NCBI GenBank assembly: GCA_963667875.2
Contig: CAXXGC010000012.1
Coordinates: 62,001 to 126,000 of the forward strand
Source: JAEXOD01 sp963667875
GTDB taxonomy: Bacteria; Bacteroidota; Ignavibacteria; Ignavibacteriales; Melioribacteraceae
Direction of reading: 5' to 3'
Length of the DNA stretch: 64,000 bases
Position numbers and translations under genes: made by a program. The number at the start of each line of letters is the position of its first letter. Position 1 is the stretch's first letter. Below are positions 18,151 to 27,712 of this stretch, one piece after another. A model generated the notes under the pieces. That model was given only the letters and a program-made list of their open reading frames with translations. It was not told the origin of the DNA and did not search any database.

Positions 18151-20073
18151 TTAATTTGGAATTTGGACTAATAATTTAGTCCCTTTATTGCTAAAACCCT
18201 CAATAATTATTTTTCCGCCCCAATAATTTACACGTTCTTTCATGCCAAGCAATCCAAAAGATTTAGAATTGTTAATCTGCTCTTCTGTTATTCCAATGCC
18301 GTTATCTTCAACTATCATTTGTATAAATCTATTGTTTTTTGTTAAATTAATTTCAAGTTGGCTGGCGTGGGAATGTCGGGCTGCATTAGTTAATGTTTCT
18401 TGAAATACACGGAAAATTGAAATTGCTTTTTCGGGTTCAATATCAAAATCGTTTTGAAATATAGTTAAATTACATGCAATTTTTGCGCTTTTTTCAAATT
18501 CTCTAGTATACCATTCAATTGCGGCAATAAGACCCAAATCATCCAAAAGCTGCGGTCTTAACTGTGTAATTAATCTTTTTACGGATTGAATAGTTTCGTC
18601 AATTAAAACAAAAACATCGTCCAAGTTTTTAATAGTATCGGTATTTTCAAATAAAAACTCTTGTTTAAATAACGATAACTTTAATTTAATAGCATTTAAT
18701 GACTGCCCTAATTCGTCATGTATCTCGCGGGCAATACCTTTCCTTTCTTCTTCACGTATGGTTTGCAAATGCATCGAAAGACTGCGTAATTTTTCTTCCG
18801 ATAATTTTAATTCTTCTTCAATTCTGTTTTTGTCGGTAATTTTTTCATTTAATAAGGTGGTTTTGTTTAATAAATTTTCCGCCATATTATTTAATGTATC
18901 AACAAGAATTCCAAATTCGTTTTTAATTATTATCGGATTTCTATAAGTTAAATCGCCATTACTGAATTTTTGAGCCATTGTAATAACATTATTTAAAGGA
19001 CGCAGAATAGTTTGTGTAATAATTACTCCAATTAAGGCGGCCATAATAATAATCAAAAGACTTATCATTATAAGTTTTTCACGTAAAATATAAATAGAGC
19101 TAAATGCTTCACGAGTGTCAATTTCGGCAAGAATGACCCACTTTAGACCATAAATATTAATTGGTGTATACGAGCTTAAAACTTCAATATTTCTGTAATC
19201 AAGTATTAATTTAGTATCCGTAACTCCGGAAAGTGCTTCCTTAACAGCTTTGGTTTTTGCGGTTTGCAAAAGAATTGAAGAGTTGTTTTTTTTAATTAAA
19301 TTTATAGTAAATTCATCAATTTTTGATTTTTTTAAAAGTTTATAATATTCGGTTTGTTTTTGGATAAAAAATCGAGAATTGTTTCGCAATTTATAATCTG
19401 CCCCAACAATATAAGCCTCCCCTGTTTCACCAAAACCCGCATCCTTCCAATTATTATTGCTGGTCATTATTTCGTTAATTTTAGAATTTAATATTCTTAG
19501 TATAATAGCACCGGTTTTTTGCCCGTCAACAATTACAGGTGTAGAAGCTAAAAAACTTATTACGTGTTTGTTATCGCTTGAAGGAATTAAATCCGAAAAA
19601 ACAACTGATTTGAGATTGTTGTTAATAATACGCAAAACAAAGGTGGAATAGTTATTAATAAATGAACTATCGATAGAGGATTTTTTATCTTTTGTGCGCA
19701 GAGAATAAACAATGTTTTTAGTTGTTGTATTAAAAAAAAGTATTTCGTCAATATTATATCTTTCTGAAAATCTTAAAATAAAATCTTCCAATTGTTTATT
19801 TGGAGTTTTATAATTCAATGACAAAGTAGATAATGATTTGAAGGTCTCGGTAATAAATTTATCTTCGCTTAACGTTTTTATCTGTTTGTTAATCTCATCA
19901 AAATAGCTTTCAATTTGGCGTTTTTTGTTCTCTCTAACCGAGGTCAAACGTTCAAAAGTTATTGCTTCTAAAGTGTCCTTTGCGTTAGTATAAGTAATCC
20001 ACCCTGTAACACATACAGATACAATTCCCACAAATATTAAAGCGGCAAGTATTTTGCTTTTTAAACTAAGGTT
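18151..20073 (-). CDS. NarX-type sensor histidine kinase (HisKA_3) with extracytoplasmic sensor domain
   Basis: The protein has an N-terminal span, a large extracytoplasmic domain (about 30-300, Cache-like; it includes GFGETGEAYIVG), a second span, a HAMP segment, and HisKA_3 with the phospho-His in EIHDELGQSLN. The HATPase contains VEDNGIGI and FGLLGMKERV. The start is unclear. The first standard start is a GTG at 20031, which would cut into the first membrane helix. The frame stays open upstream through a natural-looking basic segment (KNLSLKSKILAALIF) to a stop near 20090. A rare ATT start near 20073 is possible and is used for the coordinates here. It pairs with the adjacent NarL-type regulator. 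Confidence 0.85.
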   Translation of the reverse strand, partial: NLSLKSKILAALIFVGIVSVCVTGWITYTNAKDTLEAITFERLTSVRENKKRQIESYFDEINKQIKTLSEDKFITETFKSLSTLSLNYKTPNKQLEDFILRFSERYNIDEILFFNTTTKNIVYSLRTKDKKSSIDSSFINNYSTFVLRIINNNLKSVVFSDLIPSSDNKHVISFLASTPVIVDGQKTGAIILRILNSKINEIMTSNNNWKDAGFGETGEAYIVGADYKLRNNSRFFIQKQTEYYKLLKKSKIDEFTINLIKKNNSSILLQTAKTKAVKEALSGVTDTKLILDYRNIEVLSSYTPINIYGLKWVILAEIDTREAFSSIYILREKLIMISLLIIIMAALIGVIITQTILRPLNNVITMAQKFSNGDLTYRNPIIIKNEFGILVDTLNNMAENLLNKTTLLNEKITDKNRIEEELKLSEEKLRSLSMHLQTIREEERKGIAREIHDELGQSLNAIKLKLSLFKQEFLFENTDTIKNLDDVFVLIDETIQSVKRLITQLRPQLLDDLGLIAAIEWYTREFEKSAKIACNLTIFQNDFDIEPEKAISIFRVFQETLTNAARHSHASQLEINLTKNNRFIQMIVEDNGIGITEEQINNSKSFGLLGMKERVNYWGGKIIIEGFSNKGTKLLVQIPN

Positions 20074-20122
20074 TTTGATAATATAATTTGTTTGTTTTTA
20101 TAAATTAATATTTAAATAACTA

Positions 20123-21238
20123 TTAGCCATCTTTACAATTAGGCAAATAAAAATAAAATGTAGTCCCTTTTCCAATATCACTTTCAACTTTTATTGAGCC
20201 GTTATTCTTTTCAATTAACTCTTTACATAGCAATAAACCCAATCCTGTGCCAGATTCACCGGCAGTACCTACTCCGGATACTTTTTCATCAAGTCTAAAT
20301 AATTTGTTAATATCTTTTTCCGAAATACCCATTCCGGTATCTTTTACGCAAACTTCAACAAAATTATTATCAACGTGTTTTGCGCCAACAGTAATTATTC
20401 CGCCCTCAGACGTAAATTTAGCTGCATTGGATATGAGATTTCGCAAAACTGTATTAATTATATGTTTATCGGCAAAAACTTCAATATTTTCGGGAGTATC
20501 ATTTTTAAGCGTTATTTTCTTTTGTTCTGCTTTGGCGCGTATTATTTCTAAATTATAATCAACTAAATTGTTAATTACCAAATTTTCAAACTTCGTTTCA
20601 GAAAGTCCGCGTCTAATTAGTGACCACTCAAGAAGATTTTCTAAAAGTTTATATAAAATTGAAGCTGAGTCCTTAAGGCTTATAACCACAGTTTTTAATT
20701 CGTCAGCGGTAAAATCGTCAATTTCGTGAGCCATCATTTCGGTCAAACTTAAAAAGCCGGTAAATGGACTTTTAAGGTCATGCGCAATAATCGAAAAGAA
20801 TTTATCTTTTTCGTTGTTAACTTTAATTAATTCGGCATTTTGTTTCGCAATAAAATCTTTAGCGTTTTTTAAATCCAGATGTGTTTTAATTCTGGCAAGA
20901 ACTTCTTTTGTTTTAAATGGTTTAGTTATATAATCAACTCCTCCAATATCAAAAGCTTTTGCAATATCCTCTTCTTCAGTTTTAGCTGTTAAAAATATAA
21001 TTGGTATCTCTTTTGTCTCGTTTTTCTCTTTTAATCTTTTACAAACTTCAAAACCGGACATTTCAAGCATCATAATATCCAATAATATTAAATCAGGTTG
21101 TTTATCGAATGCTATTTTAATTGCTTTTTCACCGGAATCCGCAATTAATAATTTATAATAAGGATTAAGCACAGTAGCTGCAAGCTGCAAATTTTTAGGC
21201 TGGTCATCAACAATAAGTATTTTATTTTTTTCTGCCAT
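20123..21238 (-). CDS. REC-HisKA-HATPase hybrid signalling protein
   Basis: 371 residues, soluble. The N-terminal receiver domain has phospho-acceptor Asp in LILLDIMMLEMSG and the Lys in YITKPFK. A short coiled coil leads to HisKA with IIAHDLKSPFTG, then the HATPase with NLISNAAKF, DTGMGIS and SGTGLGLLLCKEL. The receiver-first layout means the kinase is controlled by an upstream phospho-donor. The likely donor is a kinase encoded in the same cluster; the hybrid kinase gene ends 17 bp upstream. There is no DNA-binding output, so it probably acts within a phosphorelay. Confidence 0.9.
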   Translation of the reverse strand: MAEKNKILIVDDQPKNLQLAATVLNPYYKLLIADSGEKAIKIAFDKQPDLILLDIMMLEMSGFEVCKRLKEKNETKEIPIIFLTAKTEEEDIAKAFDIGGVDYITKPFKTKEVLARIKTHLDLKNAKDFIAKQNAELIKVNNEKDKFFSIIAHDLKSPFTGFLSLTEMMAHEIDDFTADELKTVVISLKDSASILYKLLENLLEWSLIRRGLSETKFENLVINNLVDYNLEIIRAKAEQKKITLKNDTPENIEVFADKHIINTVLRNLISNAAKFTSEGGIITVGAKHVDNNFVEVCVKDTGMGISEKDINKLFRLDEKVSGVGTAGESGTGLGLLLCKELIEKNNGSIKVESDIGKGTTFYFYLPNCKDG

Positions 21239-21255
21239 AACATTTTCTCTTTAAA

Positions 21256-24200
21256 TTAAATAAGCTTCAGTTTAATGCTATCCAAATAAGGCTGGAATTT
21301 GCTAAGTAATTTTTGGACCAATTCAATGTCAAAACTTAAATATCCTTCGGAAAGTTTATTAATATAATCATCTAAAATAGTTAATTCGTGATCTTTCCTG
21401 AATTCTTCTACTGAGGCAACTAAACTGCCTAAGTCGTCAAGAGATAGATATTCATTTATCTCTGCAAAACTACGAACAAATTGTTTTTCAAACAAAATAA
21501 GTTTTTGATTAATTATATTTTTTTCTTCTTCACTATAAGTGATAAAGGTGTCTGTATCCGATTTAATAAATGATTCTATTTCAGAAACATTATCGATTGT
21601 TGTATGAGGGATATATTTTGCCAATTCGCTAATTAATTGGTTGTTTTGGATAGGCTTCATCAAAAAACCATCAAAATTTGCTTTAATGTCGTTAACATTA
21701 TCATTCATTGTTGATGCAGTAAAAGCAATAACCGGAATATCTTTTGTGGAGTTTTTTGATTTTAAAATTTTTACTGCTTCATAACCATTCATATCAGGCA
21801 TTCTTAAATCCATTAAAATTAAATCCGGTTTCTCTTTTTCTGCAATTTCAATTCCTTCAGCCGCAGATAAAGAGTCAATTACGTTTATATTGTACATATC
21901 CAAATAACCTTTTACAACTTCAATATTTTTTCGGATATCATCAATAATCAATATCTTCCCAAATTTAAAATTAATTTTAATATTACCCCATTCGTATTCG
22001 CTTCTTTTAATGTTTTGAGGTTCTGCCAAATTAATATTATTAAAAACTACAATAAACGAACTTCCTTTATTAAATTCACTTTCAACAAATATATTACCCC
22101 CCATCATTTCCACCAATCGCTTAGTAATTGTTAAACCAAGTCCGGTTCCCCCATAATGTTTTGTGCTTAAATTTCTTGCCTGGCGGAAAGATTCGAAAAT
22201 TACAGAAAGTTCACCATTTACTATCCCAATTCCTGTATCTTCAACAATAATATACAAACAGTTGTTTTCGTTCGAATTAGTGGTAATATAAGTTTTTATT
22301 TTAATATAACCGCTTTTTGTAAATTTAACCGCATTACTTACCAAATTAATTAAAATTTGTCTAATTCTAATTTCATCAAAAATAATCCCTTTTGGAAATG
22401 ATTCGGGTATATCCAAAAACATATTAATTCCTTTTTCGGTAACTTTTTGCTGGAACATTAAATTTATTTCATTTAATATAGATCTAAAATCAATTGGTTC
22501 ATAAGTTAAAGTAAAATTCCCGGATTCGATTTTTGATAAATCTAAAATATCATTAATTAATCCCAGCAATGTTTTACCACTTGTTAGGATATTATTTAAG
22601 TAGTTTTTTGCTTTTATATCTTTGGTGGTATTAAGTAAAATTTCAGCAAACCCCAAAATGGCATTCATCGGTGTTCTAATTTCATGACTCATGTTAGCTA
22701 AAAATTCACTTTTTGTTTTATTGGCATCCTCGGCCAATTCCTTTGCCATTTTTAACTGGTTGTTTTTCCATTCAATTTCTTCAAGCGCTTTTTCAAGTTT
22801 TGATTGATTTTCCAGTAGTGAAAGCTCTGTTTGTTTTAAATCCGTTATATCAACCGAAACACCTAATATTGCAGGCCGGCTGTTGGCCGAAAACTTAAAT
22901 GGTATTTTTGTTGTTTGCAAATATCTTTTACTGCCGTCAGCTCTAATATATGTTTCTTCGGGAATATGTTTTTCGGTATTTGAAACTATAATATCAAAAT
23001 CTTCATCACGGCTTTTAGTAATTTGTTCAATATTATTTAAAAAATCTTTATCTTTTTTGCTGAGAAGTTCTTCGGGTGTGGTATTTAATGCCTGGGCAAT
23101 AGCTTTGTTAACCATTAAATAATTTCCGGCAATATCTTTTGCAAAAATAAAGTGGGGAACCAAATTAATAACTTCTCTTAATCTTCTTTCGCTTTCAATT
23201 AATTCCCGTTCAATTTTCTTTTTTTCGGTAATGTCTAAAGAAGACCCGACAATAAATTTAATTATATTCTCTTCATATATAGGGGTAAGTGTAGTTAACC
23301 ATTTCCGTTTACCTGCCGGTAAATCTAAACTTTCTTCGTATGTAATACTTGATCCGGCTTTTAAGCAGCTAATGTAATTTTGCTCAACAGATAACGCCAA
23401 CTCTTCGCCTAAAATATCAATGGGATATTTCCCTTGAATTTGTTCAAGCGATAAACCTGTTAAATTTTGGTGTGAAAGATTATTCCTAATAAATCTAAAT
23501 TTTTCTCCATCTATAACCTCTAATAAAAATAATGAATCTTGAGTGCCGTTAAAAACTCTTTCATATTCAAAAGATAGTTTTTTAATTTCTTCCTCAGCTT
23601 CTTTTCTATCGGTTATATCCCTAACTACAAATAAAAAAGCAAAATTATTATTTTCGGTTCCCATAATTAAACTTGCGTTGGCCGAGAACCACTCCTTGGT
23701 GCCGGATGAAACCAAACTATAATCGAATTGAGTAGATTCTTTGCCGCTTTTTAACTCATTTAAAGCTTTTTTTACAAATTCGCTTAATTCGTCAGGGAAC
23801 ACTTCAAAATATTTTTTTCCTATAAATCCTTCATACTGTGATTTGTTTTGAATTTTCTGAGGTCTATGGAATTCCACAAAGTGATCTTTATCATCAACAA
23901 CAAAAATTAAATCCTGCATCGAGTCAAAAAGTTTAACTAATTTTTCCTCACTTCGCGCAAGTTGTTCAATTAATTCGTTGTTTTGTATTAAATTTGTTTC
24001 CGCAAGGCCTTTAGATATTTGCAAACGAATTAATAAATTGTTTTTTTCTTCTTCGTATTTCCTTTTTTCGGTAATATCTTCTTTGACCGCAATAAAATGA
24101 GTGATTTGGCCGGCTTGATTATAAACCGGATTTATTGTCTGCTGTTCAAGATATAAAGAACCATCCTTTTTTCTGTTTATCAGTTCACCGTGCCAAACCT

Positions 24201-24780
24201 TACCTAAAAGAATTGTACGCCATAAATTTGTAAATACACTTTTTTTTGTTTGGCCGGAATTTAAAAACTGACGACTATTTTTTCCAATAATTTCATCTTG
24301 AGTATATCCGGTAAGTTCGGTTAAAGCATTATTACTCCACTCAACATTGCCGAACTTATCTGTAAGCATAATTCCGTTTGAAGTTGATTCAAGGGCGGTT
24401 TTAAATAAGTTAAATCGTTCCTTTTCTAGTTCCTGATTTGTAACATCTTCAATTATCTCAACAAAAACATCCTCGCTATTAAATAATAATTTTGTCCTTC
24501 TTACTTTTGCAACAAATATTTCATTTTGACTGTTTTTGTGGTTTTCAAAAAAAATATTGGTTGATAAATTATTTTCGGAGTAACTATTTATTACAAACAT
24601 ATCTTTGTTTAATAACGAGATATTGTCTTCTTTTATTTTATATTTATTTAAAGCTTCTTTGTTTATTAAAATAAATTTTTTGTCGCTGCTTTTGTAAATC
24701 CACAAAGGCTGAGGAATTTGTGCTAATATATTTTTGTAGTCGTTAGTTAATATTTGATTGGAATTTGTTATGTTTTTCAC
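21256..24780 (-). CDS. Multi-PAS hybrid histidine kinase with C-terminal receiver domain
   Basis: 1174 residues without an obvious membrane span. About five PAS/PAC segments run from residue 10 to 660; one has SNNALTELTGYTQDEI and PAC-like endings such as VKEDITEKR. A coiled coil leads to HisKA with MSHEIRTPMN (about 700), the HATPase with NLVSNAVKF, DTGIGI and GTGLGLTITKRL, and a receiver domain with Asp in LILMDLRMPDMNG (about 1000). The final 100 residues are helical and acidic; I see no clear Hpt histidine motif there. It is probably a cytoplasmic redox, ligand or light sensor feeding the REC-kinase downstream. Confidence 0.9.
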   Translation of the reverse strand: MKNITNSNQILTNDYKNILAQIPQPLWIYKSSDKKFILINKEALNKYKIKEDNISLLNKDMFVINSYSENNLSTNIFFENHKNSQNEIFVAKVRRTKLLFNSEDVFVEIIEDVTNQELEKERFNLFKTALESTSNGIMLTDKFGNVEWSNNALTELTGYTQDEIIGKNSRQFLNSGQTKKSVFTNLWRTILLGKVWHGELINRKKDGSLYLEQQTINPVYNQAGQITHFIAVKEDITEKRKYEEEKNNLLIRLQISKGLAETNLIQNNELIEQLARSEEKLVKLFDSMQDLIFVVDDKDHFVEFHRPQKIQNKSQYEGFIGKKYFEVFPDELSEFVKKALNELKSGKESTQFDYSLVSSGTKEWFSANASLIMGTENNNFAFLFVVRDITDRKEAEEEIKKLSFEYERVFNGTQDSLFLLEVIDGEKFRFIRNNLSHQNLTGLSLEQIQGKYPIDILGEELALSVEQNYISCLKAGSSITYEESLDLPAGKRKWLTTLTPIYEENIIKFIVGSSLDITEKKKIERELIESERRLREVINLVPHFIFAKDIAGNYLMVNKAIAQALNTTPEELLSKKDKDFLNNIEQITKSRDEDFDIIVSNTEKHIPEETYIRADGSKRYLQTTKIPFKFSANSRPAILGVSVDITDLKQTELSLLENQSKLEKALEEIEWKNNQLKMAKELAEDANKTKSEFLANMSHEIRTPMNAILGFAEILLNTTKDIKAKNYLNNILTSGKTLLGLINDILDLSKIESGNFTLTYEPIDFRSILNEINLMFQQKVTEKGINMFLDIPESFPKGIIFDEIRIRQILINLVSNAVKFTKSGYIKIKTYITTNSNENNCLYIIVEDTGIGIVNGELSVIFESFRQARNLSTKHYGGTGLGLTITKRLVEMMGGNIFVESEFNKGSSFIVVFNNINLAEPQNIKRSEYEWGNIKINFKFGKILIIDDIRKNIEVVKGYLDMYNINVIDSLSAAEGIEIAEKEKPDLILMDLRMPDMNGYEAVKILKSKNSTKDIPVIAFTASTMNDNVNDIKANFDGFLMKPIQNNQLISELAKYIPHTTIDNVSEIESFIKSDTDTFITYSEEEKNIINQKLILFEKQFVRSFAEINEYLSLDDLGSLVASVEEFRKDHELTILDDYINKLSEGYLSFDIELVQKLLSKFQPYLDSIKLKLI

Positions 24781-24792
24781 TTTAACGGCTTA

Positions 24793-27339
24793 TTAATTAT
24801 TTATAAAAGTAGAATTAAAGTCTTTTGTTGAAAATCCGATTTGAATTTTTGTACCTTCTCCTTTTTCGCTTTCAATTTCAATTGTTGCATTGTTAATATC
24901 ACAATAACGTTTTACTAAGGCTAGTCCCAAGCCGGTTCCTTCAAACGAACGAATATATCCCTCTTCTTCCTGGGTAAAAGGATCGAATAATTTAGGTATA
25001 AATTCTTTTTTAATTCCAATGCCGGTGTCTTTTATAATAATAGAAATTTTTCCGTTTTCTTTTTTTAACAGATCAATTTCAATTTTACCGATTTTTGTGT
25101 ATTTTATAGCATTATCCAATAAATTAATAATTATTTGAGCAATACTATATTGATCACCAAATATTTCGGCATTTTCGGTTTTTATATTAAAAATTAAATG
25201 TAATTTTTTTTGTTTGGCAATAACTTCCATTTCTTTAATAATTGAAGTAATGATTTCGGCCGGATTAAATTTAACAAATTTTGCATCATAAGCACCGGTT
25301 TGCAATTCCGACATGTTTAATAATAAGTCAATTGTTCTAATCAATCTTCTCCCGGCAGATTCAATGCTGTTATACAAATCATATACATCATTGTCAATTT
25401 TCCCTCTAACCTCATCCTTAATTAGGGAATTTAGAGATAAAATTGCATTTATTGGAGTACGAATTTCGTGCGACATTTGAGCCAAAAATTGAGTTTTCAT
25501 TTTATCGGCTTGTTCGGCGTGTTCTTTAGCCTCCATTAATGCCGATTCAACCGCTTTACTATCGGTTATATCGCGCACTAACACCAGTGCTTTATTTTCT
25601 TCAAATACAACAAATCGGCACTCAAAATAATGTATGTTGTTATCTTTACCGTAACCAACTTCCAATAACTGAACTGTTTTATTTTTAAGTGCTAATCTAA
25701 GTTTTTCATAGGCCTGTTCAGCAATATCCGAAGTTACTAATTCTTTTATCTGTTTGTTTAAATAGTTCTCTCTGGGATTTTTTATTATTTTATTACTATT
25801 AAATTTAATATCTAAAACAACTCCATCTTTAGATACTAAAAACAATAAATCGGGTATTGCTTCAACTAATGCTTTGTTGTTCTCTTTACTTTTGCTTAAT
25901 TGTTCTACTGCTTGTTTCATTTCTGTGATATCACGATTGCTGGCACGCCTGCCAATATATTGACCTTTTTTGCTATAAACCGCATTGCAGCCGTGTTGAA
26001 TCCAGGTGATTTTACCATCTTTTGCAATTATTCTAAATTCCACAATACATTCGCTGGGGTTGCCATTAAAAGTATGATATTCATTTAAATGGTTATTATA
26101 AATATTTAAATCTTCAGGATAAATTAGTGATGTTGTCAAATCGTTATTTTTAAGAAATTCCTCTTGATTATATCCGGTAATTCTTTTACAGGCATTAGAA
26201 ACAAACAGCATCTGACCATCGGGATTAACCCAATATTCCATATCAAAAGTAAAATCGGCAAATGTCCTAAATTTTTCCTCGCTTAGGTTGAGGGCGTTTT
26301 CCGTGTATTTTCTTTTTAGTGCCAAACTAATATATTCTGTTGCTGTTATTAAATATTCTTTTTCATCCAAAGCCCATTCTTTTTCGTCAACACAGTTATC
26401 AAATCCTAAAATACCATAAAAAACATTATCAATTAATATTGGTATAACAAGAATAGATTTTGTCCCTTGTTTCATAAAAAGTTCTTTTAGCGGTTCTTCG
26501 GGGATTTTGGATACACAAATATCAACAACTTCCCCTTTTTGTATAATTTCAAACAGCCTTTGAGTGTTTTCGTTAAGATAAAGTGCCGGCACGTTGTTAA
26601 TTTCAGCACTAATATTTGTATTGCACCATTCGGCGCATGCAAAGGCAGCTAATTCCCCGTTTTGTAAAATATCCAATAAATTAATGGTTACTCTTGACGT
26701 TCCGGTCGCTTTCCCAAGTTCATCAACAATTGCCTGCCATGGAAATATTTCATGTTCACGCATTAATAAACCTGCAATTGTATTTAATGCTGAAAGGTAA
26801 AGTTCTTTTTTACGCAATTTTAAGGTGTCAATTTTATGCTGTTCTTTATTCTTTTTTGCATATAAATTTTGAGCTAAACCTATTATTATTGATTCTAAAA
26901 AAACTACTAAGTCTGATGAATAAGCAGTGTTTTTATCGGCTATTCCAAATAATCCTATTGTATTATTTTCAATACAAATTGGAATTAACATATAATTAAA
27001 TTCATTATTGTTTATTATGCCGGAATTTAGATCTTCTTTGTTTTTAATTAAAAGTTTGCGCTGATACTCATCCCTACCAAAATCACCAAGTGTTTTTTCA
27101 TCGGAAATATGATTGTTTAATAAAAATTCTTTTCTGGTATCAATTATAAAATCAAGGTGGTCGCAATTATCCAATTTATATTCCCCAACAAAACCTAAGC
27201 TGCTATTTGTAACTTCAAGTATTAACTTAAATATTTCGGTAATTGTCTTTAAGTTGTCGTTTTTAATAATAAAGTCTTTTTGAATTTTTAAGACCTTATT
27301 TAATAACTGCAAATCATTTATCATTTCAGCACCTATCAC
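24793..27339 (-). CDS. GAF-PAS sensor histidine kinase
   Basis: 848 residues, soluble. Two GAF-like domains lie at about 20-170 and 185-340 (ILVIPILIDNVFYGILGFD closes the second). Two PAS domains follow near 355-480 and 485-600, then HisKA with MSHEIRTPIN (about 620) and the HATPase with NLLDNAIKY, DTGIGIK and GTGLGLALVKRY. The HisKA-HATPase core is very like that of the CHASE4 kinase at 6.2-8.7 kb (FLAQMSHEIRTPINAILS, SAGRRLIRTIDL). This suggests duplication of the catalytic core with swapping of sensors. It is the first gene of the minus-strand cluster. Confidence 0.92.
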   Translation of the reverse strand: MIGAEMINDLQLLNKVLKIQKDFIIKNDNLKTITEIFKLILEVTNSSLGFVGEYKLDNCDHLDFIIDTRKEFLLNNHISDEKTLGDFGRDEYQRKLLIKNKEDLNSGIINNNEFNYMLIPICIENNTIGLFGIADKNTAYSSDLVVFLESIIIGLAQNLYAKKNKEQHKIDTLKLRKKELYLSALNTIAGLLMREHEIFPWQAIVDELGKATGTSRVTINLLDILQNGELAAFACAEWCNTNISAEINNVPALYLNENTQRLFEIIQKGEVVDICVSKIPEEPLKELFMKQGTKSILVIPILIDNVFYGILGFDNCVDEKEWALDEKEYLITATEYISLALKRKYTENALNLSEEKFRTFADFTFDMEYWVNPDGQMLFVSNACKRITGYNQEEFLKNNDLTTSLIYPEDLNIYNNHLNEYHTFNGNPSECIVEFRIIAKDGKITWIQHGCNAVYSKKGQYIGRRASNRDITEMKQAVEQLSKSKENNKALVEAIPDLLFLVSKDGVVLDIKFNSNKIIKNPRENYLNKQIKELVTSDIAEQAYEKLRLALKNKTVQLLEVGYGKDNNIHYFECRFVVFEENKALVLVRDITDSKAVESALMEAKEHAEQADKMKTQFLAQMSHEIRTPINAILSLNSLIKDEVRGKIDNDVYDLYNSIESAGRRLIRTIDLLLNMSELQTGAYDAKFVKFNPAEIITSIIKEMEVIAKQKKLHLIFNIKTENAEIFGDQYSIAQIIINLLDNAIKYTKIGKIEIDLLKKENGKISIIIKDTGIGIKKEFIPKLFDPFTQEEEGYIRSFEGTGLGLALVKRYCDINNATIEIESEKGEGTKIQIGFSTKDFNSTFINN

Positions 27340-27712
27340 ATTTCTCGATAAAACTTTATCTAATCGTTCCCTAAATCATATTATCACCTTCAACAGATAA
27401 AATTTATCGGTTGAATATTCCTCGTATTCCTCGGTGTATTAATATGCCGGTTATTCTGCATATTCTAAATACAATAGCTTGTCTGCAAACTAAAATAGTA
27501 AAATATTTAGTGATTTAAGCTATTCTAAAAATCATATTAACACTTTATGATCTTTATCAGTTTTACTTGAGTAATGTGCCATAATAAAAAAGATATAAAC
27601 AGCATTTTGCTGTTTTACACATTTTAATAAATAAAGTTTAAATTAAAAAAAAAAAATCTATTTATAAATTATTTTTTTGTTTTTAAGCCCAAAACAGTAT
27701 AATAATTGATTT
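27340..27712. other. AT-rich intergenic region upstream of the kinase cluster
   Basis: 373 bp with no convincing gene. It should contain the promoter for the minus-strand kinase cluster, and the downstream end of the glycosyltransferase lies at its other edge. A CCTCGTATTCCTCGGTGTATT stretch near 27420 and a poly-A run near 27645 are visible. No strong palindrome was found. Confidence 0.4.
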
